From NCBI GenBank assembly GCA_023392795.1, contig JAEWNJ010000019.1, positions 1-29,177 on the forward strand: a stretch of 29,177 nt of DNA, given 5' to 3'. The stretch comes from Candidatus Cloacimonadota bacterium. Its GTDB lineage: Bacteria; Cloacimonadota; Cloacimonadia; Cloacimonadales; Cloacimonadaceae. This document shows, in pieces, positions 1 to 7,944 of the stretch; the stretch's first letter is position 1, and every line of letters starts with the position of its first letter. Under the pieces are notes generated by a model that ran no database searches, was not told the DNA's origin, and saw nothing but the letters and a program-made list of their open reading frames with translations. The translations under genes were made by a program, and so were the position numbers.

Positions 1-177
1 CGCAACAAAAATATCGGTGAAATCTACCAGATGATGGTGGAAGGCAAAAAAATGGGTATGTGTACCTTGGAGCAGGACCTCAAGCATCTCTATCAAAAAG
101 GCGTGATAAGCCAGCAAACAGCGCTGAACTTCGCCAATAACAAGAAGAGAATGCAGCAATTGATGTCTGTAATATGA
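1..177 (+). CDS. pilT: PilT-type twitching motility ATPase, C-terminal end (partial)
   Basis: The window opens inside a reading frame that encodes 58 residues before a TGA at 175-177. The segment around IGEIYQMMVEGKKMGMCTLEQ, followed by a 'LYQKGVISQQTAL' stretch, matches the usual C-terminal end of PilT-family secretion ATPases, where a 'I.QMY..IQ.G...GM.T.DQ' segment precedes a helix that begins 'KGLIS'. PilT powers retraction of type IV pili in the cytoplasm. The Walker motifs lie upstream of the window, so retraction (PilT/PilU) cannot be separated with certainty from other members of the family. Fusion genes for PilM/N and PilO/P and a secretin follow on the same strand, which supports a pilus role. 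The next gene begins about 20 bp downstream, so co-transcription is likely. Confidence 0.75.
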   Translation, partial: RNKNIGEIYQMMVEGKKMGMCTLEQDLKHLYQKGVISQQTALNFANNKKRMQQLMSVI

Positions 178-198
178 GAATAAGCTAAGGATAATGTG

Positions 199-2358
199 AT
201 GAAGAAATCAGCCAAAGAAGCTTTCGGTATCATTCAGGACGGACAAATAATCCGCATAGTGCATCTGCGTAAAGATGGCGCCGAAACATACCTTCTGGGC
301 TCGGACAGCATGCTGCTGGATGCTGATTGGTACAAAAGTGATCAAGCAAAAGCAAGCAGCGCTGACGCGGATTTTATCCCCATTGACTCACAATTCATGG
401 ATTCTGACGAACTGGACATCTCCGATATGGGTAGTTCGGAATCCTATGAAACGTCTGATCTGCCCCAACAACCCCGCATGGAGGTAAGTCCGGTCACCTT
501 GATGTTTGCCAGGTTTGCCCTGGCAGATGGCGTGGTGGCGGTCAATCTGCACGACCAGCACATCATCAAAGATGAACCGGGCAAGATAAAAAGGGCGGAT
601 ATGGCTCGCTTCCGTAAGGCGAGCATGAGCCGTGAAGCAAAAAAGGCGGCAGCCTGGCAATCTTGCGTGGTAGATGCCGAAGAGGGACCACAACACTGGC
701 TCCACACGGGACCCAACCTTCTGCTTGATGCCATCATAAACTATGGACAAGAAAGCTCGACCAAGCTATATTTCCAGCTCGCTGACGCAAACGACGTTGT
801 CCTCACAGAATTCTATCGCTTTTCCATTGGTGATGATCTGGCAGGAACCAATCTTTTTGTGTATTTGGGGAACGAATACCGTAAGCTATTTGTGTTTCAG
901 GATGGTAAGTGGACTCAGACCCTGGATATTCACATCACTCAGGAATTCCCCGATGCGCAGGTGATTTACTCCAAGATTTCTCTTGCCATGGATAGCGCTC
1001 AGATCGGAGAACCCGAGAGTATAGTGCTGGCCGGCGATCTGGCGGATAAAAACCTGGTGGAATATGTAAATTCGCAAAGCATGTCCACCAAAACATCCTT
1101 GATCAGTTTCCCCGGCCTGGTGGTTAGCGGATCCGAAGAGGGTGACGAATACAACAATCTCGTCCTGGCCAAATACAGCCTGGCAATTGCCCTGGCGTAC
1201 AAAGCCTTGAATACGGACGACAAGCATTTCAGCACCTGTACTTTCCTGCCTACAAGGGTGATAGACAGCCAAAAAGAGCTGAGAGTGGTGTGGCACGGAT
1301 TCATCGTTCTAAGCCTGATCTTTGCCCTGGTACTATATTCCACTTTGTACTTCATGCGCCTGAAACAACAGGCAGCAAAAGAAGATGAAAAAAAGCAAGC
1401 CCTGACCATTACCCTAAACGCCCTGAGGGCAGAGAACAGCGTGGTGGAGCAACTGAGCGCCGAGATAGCTGCCTTCCGGGAGCTTTCCAGCAACGTAGCC
1501 GGAGTTTTGAAGGACAAGAACCGTTGGACCGAACTCTTTGACATCATCAACTCCACCTTCAGTGCGCATCGTGATAGCTGGATAGGCAATATGAAGAAGG
1601 ATGGAGACAAACTAAGCATTAGCGGTGTCACATCCCGGAGAGATTACGTAAGCCGTCTGGCTGAAGGTTTACCAAATTGCAAGATAACCAGCGTGACCAA
1701 GGCTGCCGTGAGAAACCGAACAGTCTGGGCTTATGAAATGCATTTTGAATTGCCCGAGCTGAACTGGGAAGATATCCTCCTTGAGGATTTCGTACCCCCG
1801 GATACCCTGATGACAGCGAGTCCGGGCCCCAGAACGTATCGCAAATACGTTCCCAAAAAACAGGTGAGCAAGAAAACAACGAACGGTAACGGCAAAAAGA
1901 GCTATCGCTACGCTGTGTTGCCCTATATCAAAAATGAATACACTCCGGGTCCGGCTGGCGATGAAATGACCTATGATCCTGAGATGCAAGAGATGTACCT
2001 CCGCTTTGTGGAAGCCATTGAAAAGGGCAACCAATTGGAGTATCGCTTTACCGGGCATATGATCCTGGAGAAATACCCCAGTAGCGAACTTGCCGGATTG
2101 GTACGCTGGTGGGTGGCATACCGGCTCTATATGGATCTGGAATACCGTCTGGCGCGCGAAACTCTGAAGCCAAACCTGGCTGGGGCAAATGCCTACCTGC
2201 CTCACAGCAAGCTGTTGGATGCCCGCTTGAGCTTCGCCATGGCGGAAAACAGCTTCAAACAGAAGTATGAAGACCTGAAAGCTCAGCATCCCGGCACTCA
2301 GGCTGCCAAACAAGCCGCCGTGGATCTAAAAACGATAGAAGGAGAGTATACGAGATGA
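199..2358 (+). CDS. PilM-PilN fusion protein with C-terminal helical-repeat region
   Basis: The product has about 719 residues. The ATG at 199 is preferred over the in-frame GTG at 196 because AAGG at 187-190 sits 8 nt before it. Residues ~1-345 resemble PilM, the actin-like cytoplasmic pilus protein: there is a degenerate N-terminal strand (AFGIIQDGQIIRIVHL) and, near the end, the 'VLAGDLADKNLVEYV' and 'YSLAIALAYKAL' stretches seen at the end of PilM-like folds. One membrane helix follows at ~364-386, then a coiled coil (~390-430) and a PilN-like alpha/beta domain (~430-520). Residues ~590-715 look like TPR-type helices. PilM and PilN are normally two proteins that dock through the N-terminal tail of PilN; here they form one chain. 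The N-terminal strand lacks the GxDxG-like phosphate motif, so ATP binding is doubtful. The stop overlaps the next start (ATGA). The assignment rests on order and fold-like pattern, not on strong sequence identity. Confidence 0.65.
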   Translation: MKKSAKEAFGIIQDGQIIRIVHLRKDGAETYLLGSDSMLLDADWYKSDQAKASSADADFIPIDSQFMDSDELDISDMGSSESYETSDLPQQPRMEVSPVTLMFARFALADGVVAVNLHDQHIIKDEPGKIKRADMARFRKASMSREAKKAAAWQSCVVDAEEGPQHWLHTGPNLLLDAIINYGQESSTKLYFQLADANDVVLTEFYRFSIGDDLAGTNLFVYLGNEYRKLFVFQDGKWTQTLDIHITQEFPDAQVIYSKISLAMDSAQIGEPESIVLAGDLADKNLVEYVNSQSMSTKTSLISFPGLVVSGSEEGDEYNNLVLAKYSLAIALAYKALNTDDKHFSTCTFLPTRVIDSQKELRVVWHGFIVLSLIFALVLYSTLYFMRLKQQAAKEDEKKQALTITLNALRAENSVVEQLSAEIAAFRELSSNVAGVLKDKNRWTELFDIINSTFSAHRDSWIGNMKKDGDKLSISGVTSRRDYVSRLAEGLPNCKITSVTKAAVRNRTVWAYEMHFELPELNWEDILLEDFVPPDTLMTASPGPRTYRKYVPKKQVSKKTTNGNGKKSYRYAVLPYIKNEYTPGPAGDEMTYDPEMQEMYLRFVEAIEKGNQLEYRFTGHMILEKYPSSELAGLVRWWVAYRLYMDLEYRLARETLKPNLAGANAYLPHSKLLDARLSFAMAENSFKQKYEDLKAQHPGTQAAKQAAVDLKTIEGEYTR

Positions 2359-3209
2359 CAAACTCCTCCCGTAACACATTGGTGCTCTCCAGTTTGCTGG
2401 TACTTAGCAGCCTATTGGCCTTCGTGATGATAAACTCCGCCAAGAAAAAACTGGAAGCCAGACAAGCCGAGACCAAAGAGCTGAGCCAGCAGATAACACA
2501 GCTTAACAGACTCGTGGCTGGGCGCGACTCTCTGGAGCTGGAACACGCCAAACTGATGGCAGTGGCAAGCTCGCAAGGCAAGGTCTTCTTTAAAGAGGAT
2601 GACTCCATAAACACCTATGACTACTTGCTAAGAGTGCTAAACTGGCTAGGACGCGATGTGGAGTATGATTTTGGCATGTCCGATAAGTCCGAGGGGAACT
2701 ACAATGAGTACGTACTCTCCGGGAAAACAGGCTATATGAATCTGGTACACTTCACTAGAATGCTGGAATATCAACGCCCGGTGCTGACCATCGAAGACAT
2801 ATCCATCTCCGCAGAGAACGCTGTGAGTGATTCCATCGACTTTTCCATGTTGTTCCGCACTCATTTCAAGACCGGTGGCCTTACTCAGGATGCAATCTCA
2901 TATAAAGAAGTGAAGAAAAACGTACATTCTTATGATCTATTCCGCCCCCGATACACAGAAACCATTCAGGGCGAAGAGGATGTAGACCCAAGCCTGGTGA
3001 ATGTTGATAATTCCGTCTTAATCGCAATCAGCGATAAGCGGGCTTTCGTGCGCGATAGCAGGGGCATCATCAAGATCCTTAGCGAAGGCGACAGAGTGCA
3101 ATGGGGTTACCTCTACCGGATCAACTCCCGTGATAACACGGTGGTCTTTAAGATTTACAAGTACGGATTTGAGGAAAACCAGATTTTAAACTTGATCAAT
3201 GAGAATTGA
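2355..3209 (+). CDS. PilO-PilP fusion-like pilus assembly protein
   Basis: The 284-residue product starts inside the previous gene's stop codon (ATGA overlap), which suggests translational coupling. A short cytoplasmic tail is followed by a membrane helix (~8-26), a periplasmic coiled coil (~27-66) and an alpha/beta domain (~85-172), which is the PilO architecture. Residues ~190-280 include 'NVDNSVLIAISDKRAFVRDSRGIIKILSEGDRV' in part, resembling the beta-rich PilP domain, where a 'G..Y.V..GD.V' segment precedes a final strand. PilO dimerises with PilN, and PilP links the inner-membrane complex to the PilQ secretin. Having both on one chain would tether the alignment complex to the pore without a separate lipoprotein; no lipobox is present. 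Neighbours are the PilM-PilN fusion upstream and the secretin downstream. The PilP part is the less certain half. Confidence 0.6.
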   Translation: MTNSSRNTLVLSSLLVLSSLLAFVMINSAKKKLEARQAETKELSQQITQLNRLVAGRDSLELEHAKLMAVASSQGKVFFKEDDSINTYDYLLRVLNWLGRDVEYDFGMSDKSEGNYNEYVLSGKTGYMNLVHFTRMLEYQRPVLTIEDISISAENAVSDSIDFSMLFRTHFKTGGLTQDAISYKEVKKNVHSYDLFRPRYTETIQGEEDVDPSLVNVDNSVLIAISDKRAFVRDSRGIIKILSEGDRVQWGYLYRINSRDNTVVFKIYKYGFEENQILNLINEN

Positions 3210-3216
3210 GGTAGTG

Positions 3217-4371
3217 ATGTATAGAAATATCGTAGTCCTGCTTTGCCTTGGCCTGCTGGGCAGCACCATGCTGTTTGCCCAGACTAAGGTAGCTTACGCA
3301 CCTGAAAAAGTAAGCATGATCGAACAAACCCATATCAACAGCGCCGTGAGGATATTGGAACACTTCAGTGAGGAAGAAAGCGGTAAGAAGCTGATCAACC
3401 TCTCCAGCTACAATGGCAATATCAACGTGCCTATCCGCGAAATGGATTGGCGAAAAGCCCTGGATCTGATTGCCCTGCAAAATGGCCTTTATGTGGAAGA
3501 AGGCGTTGGATATCTGGCCCTCAAAGACATTGCCGACGCCAAACCAGTAGCTCCTACTGAAGATGCCTTGGAAAAGATGGATCCCGATGCCAGAAAACTA
3601 ATGGAAGAGGCAATGGCCAAACAGGTGCGCATCAAAGCCATAGCCATGCTGGCCGACCGCAGCTACCTGAAGAACCTGGGTATTGACTGGTCCACTGTCC
3701 TGAATGGCAAAGTGAAGGTAGATGCCGGATTTGCCGGAGCTTCTCAGCTTACTTCCCCGCTAACTCTTGGCGGTTCTGGTAGCGCCCACGTGGGAAACTA
3801 TGACGTGGACGTAAACACCCTGATCCGCACCATCGAAAATAATCAGAAAGGCAGCATCCTGGCCGAACCGAGCATCCTGGTATCCAGCGGAAAAACAGGC
3901 CGCATTCAGGTGGGTCAGGATATCTCGATTAAAACCGCTGATGAAGCGGGAAATACATTGGATACATTCTTCTCCACCGGTATCATTATGGATGTTACAC
4001 CCGTCGTGGTAGAAGTGGATGGAGAAGACATCATCATGATGGAACTCTCCATCGAGCGCTCCAGCGGCCAGCCCTCTGAAGTATCTACTGTGATCACCAA
4101 AAGCACATCATCCACTCAACTGGTGATGTACGATAAAGAAGAAACAGTGATCGCAGGTCTCTTTGATACCGATGAAGTAATCATTCGCAGCGGTATTCCC
4201 ATCCTGAAGGACCTCCCCTGGTGGGTTTTTGGTATTCGCTATCTCACCGGCTATAACTCCGTGGATCGTAAAGAACGGGAACTAGTAATCACCATCAAGG
4301 CTGAGATTGTGGATTCTGCTCTCAACCGTTTGCTGGAAAGCAGAGATTCAAACAAAGGAGTAAATCCCTGA
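3217..4371 (+). CDS. pilQ: Type IV pilus secretin PilQ (short form)
   Basis: PilQ forms the outer-membrane channel through which the pilus fibre passes. The start at 3217 is chosen over the in-frame ATG at 3199 because GAGG (3208-3211) precedes it by 5 nt and it gives a clean signal peptide (YRNIVVLLCLGLLGSTMLFA, probable cleavage before QT). The product is 384 residues. An STN/secretin-N-like domain lies at ~40-104 (NINVPIREMDWRKALDLIA) and the secretin core at ~135-368, including 'GSILAEPSILVSSGKTGRI' in part and the hallmark 'SGIPILKDLPWWVFG' near 325-340. PilQ proteins are often 600-900 residues with AMIN domains and several N domains. This one has no AMIN domain and apparently one N domain, so it is a minimal version. 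It slightly overlaps the upstream gene if the longer start is used. Confidence 0.85.
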   Translation: MYRNIVVLLCLGLLGSTMLFAQTKVAYAPEKVSMIEQTHINSAVRILEHFSEEESGKKLINLSSYNGNINVPIREMDWRKALDLIALQNGLYVEEGVGYLALKDIADAKPVAPTEDALEKMDPDARKLMEEAMAKQVRIKAIAMLADRSYLKNLGIDWSTVLNGKVKVDAGFAGASQLTSPLTLGGSGSAHVGNYDVDVNTLIRTIENNQKGSILAEPSILVSSGKTGRIQVGQDISIKTADEAGNTLDTFFSTGIIMDVTPVVVEVDGEDIIMMELSIERSSGQPSEVSTVITKSTSSTQLVMYDKEETVIAGLFDTDEVIIRSGIPILKDLPWWVFGIRYLTGYNSVDRKERELVITIKAEIVDSALNRLLESRDSNKGVNP

Positions 4372-4395
4372 TAGGGGGGATAACAGGAGGCCTGT

Positions 4396-6927
4396 ATGCG
4401 TATCTCGACCCGTCTTTTACTGCTCTTCATCGTGATCGCGTTCGTCTTCGGCGCGTTCTTCTACCTCTTTTACTATATAAAACGTGAGGAACTGCGCGTT
4501 TACAACGAAAGTGATCTGGCTCAGCGTAAAACCACCATCGACGCCATCATGGAACAGAGTGGAAACGCTCAGCTAAAGCTCACAGAGGATTATGCAATAT
4601 CCGATGAACTGACCGACATCGCCTATTATGGCGACAACGGTTGGGCAGCCGACAATCTGCATACAATAAACAGCGTCTTCGGGTATACTCTGCTGCAGGT
4701 GTATAACGCATCCGGGGAGAAGATGTACAGCCAAACCGATGAAGGCAATCCCGGCTTTTCCGAGTACACTATGGAAAAGGTGATCGCGGATACGCTCAGG
4801 GAGGGTGGCGTCAGAGCTTTCTACGACGCATTCCATCAAAACACTGTATATTGTACGGTCTCTTCCATCCACCCCACCGGTGATCCCAAACGCCAGAGCA
4901 GTCCCGCGGGATTTATCCTGGTCGCCAAAGTGTTTGATTACCCTTACCTGCAGAAGCTATCCGAGAGTTTGAAATACAGCGTCCAGATCACCCGGCAACG
5001 CCCCGGGGATGAAATGGTGAATGAGAAATACAACACCCGCATCGTCAAAGCGCTAACAAATCACCGCAATGAGACCGCCGCCTGGCTGATCTTCGAAAGC
5101 TCCAATCCCTTCCTGCAGCGCTTAAGAAGCCTGGGCAATCTGATCCTCTTTGGAACCATGGGCTTCATCTTCATCTTTTTGATGATCCAGTTTTTCCTGA
5201 TCCAGCAATGGATCAGCTCGCCTCTGGGATTGATCTCACAAAGCCTGAAGAATAGCGATCCTGAAGCGATCCATGAACTCACATACAATGGAAACGAATT
5301 TGCCGATGTGGCCCAATTGATCGAGCGCTTCTTTGCGCAGCAGGATAAACTGATCGAAGAGATCAAAGAGCGGGCGCGCACTGAGGCCCGTCTGCGGGAG
5401 ATGGAAGAACAAACCAGGAAGATCCTGCTCACCATCCCCGAGGCAATCGTCGTAACCGATCTGGATGGGCATATCCTCAGTATGAACGACGAAGCCCTGC
5501 GCATGCTGGGTGAAAGCAACCTTCAGCGCCTGATCTCGGGCTCCATGAAGCTGGAAGATTCCGTGATCCGGGCGGACCGCAAACACCTGAGAAACATGTT
5601 CCAGGATCTCTTCAAAGGGCTATATGTACGCAATCAGGAACTGAGCTTGCTAAACTCCCTGGGGGAGGATGTTCCTGCTCTGGTGAGTGCCTCGGTGATC
5701 ATGGATGACGATAATAAACCCTTGAAGTTGGTCTTCAGTTCCCGCGATCTCAGCGATATGAAGGAGCTGGAAATCCAGCTTCGCCAATCCCAAAAGATGG
5801 AATCCATCGGCACCATGGCCGGAGGCATCGCTCACGACTTTAACAATATCATCACCATCATCGCCGGATACGTGGCACTTTCTGCAGGGAAGATCGAGGT
5901 AAACGCAGAAGCTCAAAATGATCTCGATGAAGCGCTGAAAGCCTGTCTGCGCGCCAAGAGTCTGATCGGCAAGATACTCACTTTCACCCGTAAAGGCGAG
6001 CAAGATGTGGAAGAAGTGGTGGTGGCAGATGTCATCGAAGACACCCTGCCCATGATCCGCGCCATAATCCCGGCAAAAGTATCCATCCAGACAGAGATCA
6101 ACAGCCACAGCTATGCCCGTGTGGATTGCACAGAAATGCAACAAGTTATGCTGAATCTTGCCACCAATGCATTCCATGCCATGCAGCCCGATGGCGGCAC
6201 CTTAAAAATCTCTCTGGAAGAAAAAGCCGGATTCGAGCTGATCGGGATCGATCCCAAGGTGCTGCTGGAAAGCCCCTATCTGCACCTGAGTGTTAGCGAT
6301 ACCGGCAGCGGCATCGCTCCAGAGCTAATCTCCCGTATCTTTGATCCCTATTTCAGCACCAAGGCCAGCGGCGAGGGAACCGGACTGGGACTCTCCATCG
6401 TTCACGGCATCGTGAGTGGATATCGCGGTTTCATCACGGTTAGCAGCGATCTGGGCGATGGCAGCACTTTCAATATCTATATCCCTGCCGTGGAATCTTC
6501 CCGGGTAAAAGCCCCCGCTGCCAAGGCCGAGATCTTCCCCTTCATCCCGGCACGTGTGTTGATCGTGGATGATGAGATGGCGCTGGCGGATATCTTCAGT
6601 CAATCGCTGAAGACCGGAGGATATTCAGTGCAATCATTCACCGATCCCGCACATGCTCTGGAAGCCTTCACAAAAAGCCCCAATAACTTCGATCTCATCA
6701 TCGCGGATATCAATATGCCCACCATGGATGGGATCAAGTTTGCTACCGAAGCGCTAAACGCCCGGGAAGTGCCTGTGATCCTCTACACCGGATTCCTGGA
6801 TGCCAATCTGCAGCACAGAGCTGAAAGCATCAGTATAAAATACATTTTGAACAAACCCATCATGCCGGATGAAATGGTGAAGGCGGTGCGCAAGGCCATG
6901 CATGAATGGACCATTGCTCAGAGCTAA
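4396..6927 (+). CDS. Hybrid sensor histidine kinase with PAS and receiver domains
   Basis: The product has 843 residues. AGGAGG at 4385-4390 lies 5 nt before the ATG. Membrane helices at ~7-28 and ~247-271 enclose a periplasmic sensor of about 215 residues. A short coiled linker leads to a PAS domain (~335-455), a HisKA dimerisation helix with H480 (GTMAGGIAHDFNNII), and an HATPase domain with N-box (MLNLATNAFHAM), G1 (DTGSGI, D635) and G2 (GEGTGLGLSI). A C-terminal receiver (~720-840) carries the acidic pair in LIVDDE, phospho-acceptor D771 (ADINMPTMDG) and K820. All catalytic residues look intact. No DNA-binding output is present, so the phosphoryl group may pass to an Hpt protein, or the receiver may modulate the kinase. 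It begins 24 bp after pilQ on the same strand, so it may be co-transcribed with the pilus genes; a role in pilus or surface control is inference. Confidence 0.92.
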   Translation: MRISTRLLLLFIVIAFVFGAFFYLFYYIKREELRVYNESDLAQRKTTIDAIMEQSGNAQLKLTEDYAISDELTDIAYYGDNGWAADNLHTINSVFGYTLLQVYNASGEKMYSQTDEGNPGFSEYTMEKVIADTLREGGVRAFYDAFHQNTVYCTVSSIHPTGDPKRQSSPAGFILVAKVFDYPYLQKLSESLKYSVQITRQRPGDEMVNEKYNTRIVKALTNHRNETAAWLIFESSNPFLQRLRSLGNLILFGTMGFIFIFLMIQFFLIQQWISSPLGLISQSLKNSDPEAIHELTYNGNEFADVAQLIERFFAQQDKLIEEIKERARTEARLREMEEQTRKILLTIPEAIVVTDLDGHILSMNDEALRMLGESNLQRLISGSMKLEDSVIRADRKHLRNMFQDLFKGLYVRNQELSLLNSLGEDVPALVSASVIMDDDNKPLKLVFSSRDLSDMKELEIQLRQSQKMESIGTMAGGIAHDFNNIITIIAGYVALSAGKIEVNAEAQNDLDEALKACLRAKSLIGKILTFTRKGEQDVEEVVVADVIEDTLPMIRAIIPAKVSIQTEINSHSYARVDCTEMQQVMLNLATNAFHAMQPDGGTLKISLEEKAGFELIGIDPKVLLESPYLHLSVSDTGSGIAPELISRIFDPYFSTKASGEGTGLGLSIVHGIVSGYRGFITVSSDLGDGSTFNIYIPAVESSRVKAPAAKAEIFPFIPARVLIVDDEMALADIFSQSLKTGGYSVQSFTDPAHALEAFTKSPNNFDLIIADINMPTMDGIKFATEALNAREVPVILYTGFLDANLQHRAESISIKYILNKPIMPDEMVKAVRKAMHEWTIAQS

Positions 6928-6950
6928 GAGAATGTAGAGAGCCGCTAATT

Positions 6951-7063
6951 GTATCGTGTTTAGTTTGAAATGACATAATCCATGCCCAGCCCACCACCCA
7001 ATATTGTATGGGGCTCCGCCCCATGCCCCGTTTTATTATGTCATTTCAAACTAAACACCATAC
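6951..7063. repeat. 113-bp inverted-repeat element with nested hairpin
   Basis: A perfect 24-bp inverted repeat has arms at 6956-6979 (starting GTGTTTAGTTTGAAATGACA) and 7035-7058. Beyond one mismatch it extends by four more pairs (GTAT at 6951-6954, ATAC at 7060-7063). The 55-nt interior contains a second hairpin: ATGGGGC at 7008-7014 pairs with GCCCCAT at 7018-7024 across a TCC loop. No obvious target-site duplication flanks it. It sits between the converging hybrid kinase and rnc genes, so it could act as a two-way transcription end or be a small non-autonomous mobile repeat. No T-tract follows on either strand. Confidence 0.8.
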
Positions 7064-7069
7064 TATACA

Positions 7070-7100
7070 TTGTAAATCGTAAATTGTAAATCGTAAATTG
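7070..7100. repeat. Short tandem repeat, 14-bp unit, about 2.2 copies
   Basis: TTGTAAATCGTAAA occurs at 7070-7083 and again at 7084-7097, followed by TTG. Each unit contains a near-duplicate 7-mer (TTGTAAA / TCGTAAA), so the true period may be 7. The array abuts the stop codon of rnc, directly beside the 113-bp inverted repeat. Confidence 0.85.
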
Positions 7101-7101
7101 C

Positions 7102-7881
7102 TCAGACTCCCAGTTTCTGGCATGCCAGCCTTGCCGCTTCTTGGTGCGCTGTCTTTTTGGTATTGCCCTTTCCCACGCAGCTAAACTTATTTCCCACATG
7201 TACTTCCACCACAAAGGTCTTCTGATGTTCCGGGCCTTCTTCGGCGATGGTGACATACTTGGGAGGATCCTGATTGCGGCCCTGCAGGTATTCCTGCAGG
7301 ATGGATTTGTAATTCACCAGTTCGTCGCGGGTGACAGTTTCTTCATAATCCACCAGGATCTGGCTTTTGATAAATCGTGTAGCCGCGGCGATCCCGCTAT
7401 CCAGGTAGATGGCGCAAATCAAGGCCTCCACGCTGTCTGAAAGTATGGATGGCTTGGCCGCTCCACCCGAGGCAGCTTCTTCCGGACTGAGCAGCAGGTA
7501 CTTTCCCAGTTCCAGATTGTTAGCTTTCAGAGTGAGATAGGTCTCGCTGACGATCTTGGATTTCAGCTTGGAGAGTCTTCCCTCCTGCTCTTCGGGATGG
7601 CGGGCAAAGAGTTCTTTGGATATCACGAAGCCCAATATGCTATCGCCCAGAAATTCCATGCGTTCAAAAGGAGAGGGGGCCTGATGATCCCCAAAGTGAC
7701 GACGCAGATAGGATTTGTGGGTGAGAGCAGCCTTGAGCAAGGTGATATCGTGAAAAGTGTAATCAAATCTCTTTTGCAATTGACCCAAGCTTTTTTCCCA
7801 TTTGGGATAGGGTTCCGGCATGCGTTTTCCGTTGAAGTAATCCAGGATTTGGGTAATAATCTTTTTCAATCTAACACTCAT
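7102..7881 (-). CDS. rnc: Ribonuclease III
   Basis: RNase III cleaves double-stranded RNA during rRNA maturation and mRNA turnover. The 259-residue product has the signature ERMEFLGDS (E73, E76, D80) and the second metal-binding pair D149 and E152 in SDSVEALICAIYLDSG, so the catalytic domain looks active. A double-stranded-RNA-binding domain occupies ~185-256 and ends in TKKTAHQEAARLACQKL. About 30 extra N-terminal residues (basic, RLKKIITQILDYFNGKR) precede the usual start of the fold. It is the last gene of the rpmF-to-rnc operon, 63 bp after fabF; fab-rnc linkage is common in bacteria. The ATG follows a modest purine-rich AAAGAGAAG site. Confidence 0.96.
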   Translation of the reverse strand: MSVRLKKIITQILDYFNGKRMPEPYPKWEKSLGQLQKRFDYTFHDITLLKAALTHKSYLRRHFGDHQAPSPFERMEFLGDSILGFVISKELFARHPEEQEGRLSKLKSKIVSETYLTLKANNLELGKYLLLSPEEAASGGAAKPSILSDSVEALICAIYLDSGIAAATRFIKSQILVDYEETVTRDELVNYKSILQEYLQGRNQDPPKYVTIAEEGPEHQKTFVVEVHVGNKFSCVGKGNTKKTAHQEAARLACQKLGV

Positions 7882-7944
7882 TGCTTCTCTTTCAAAAAGC
7901 TCCCGCCGAATACTGGATCCGGCGGGATAATAGTGGTTCAGGAA

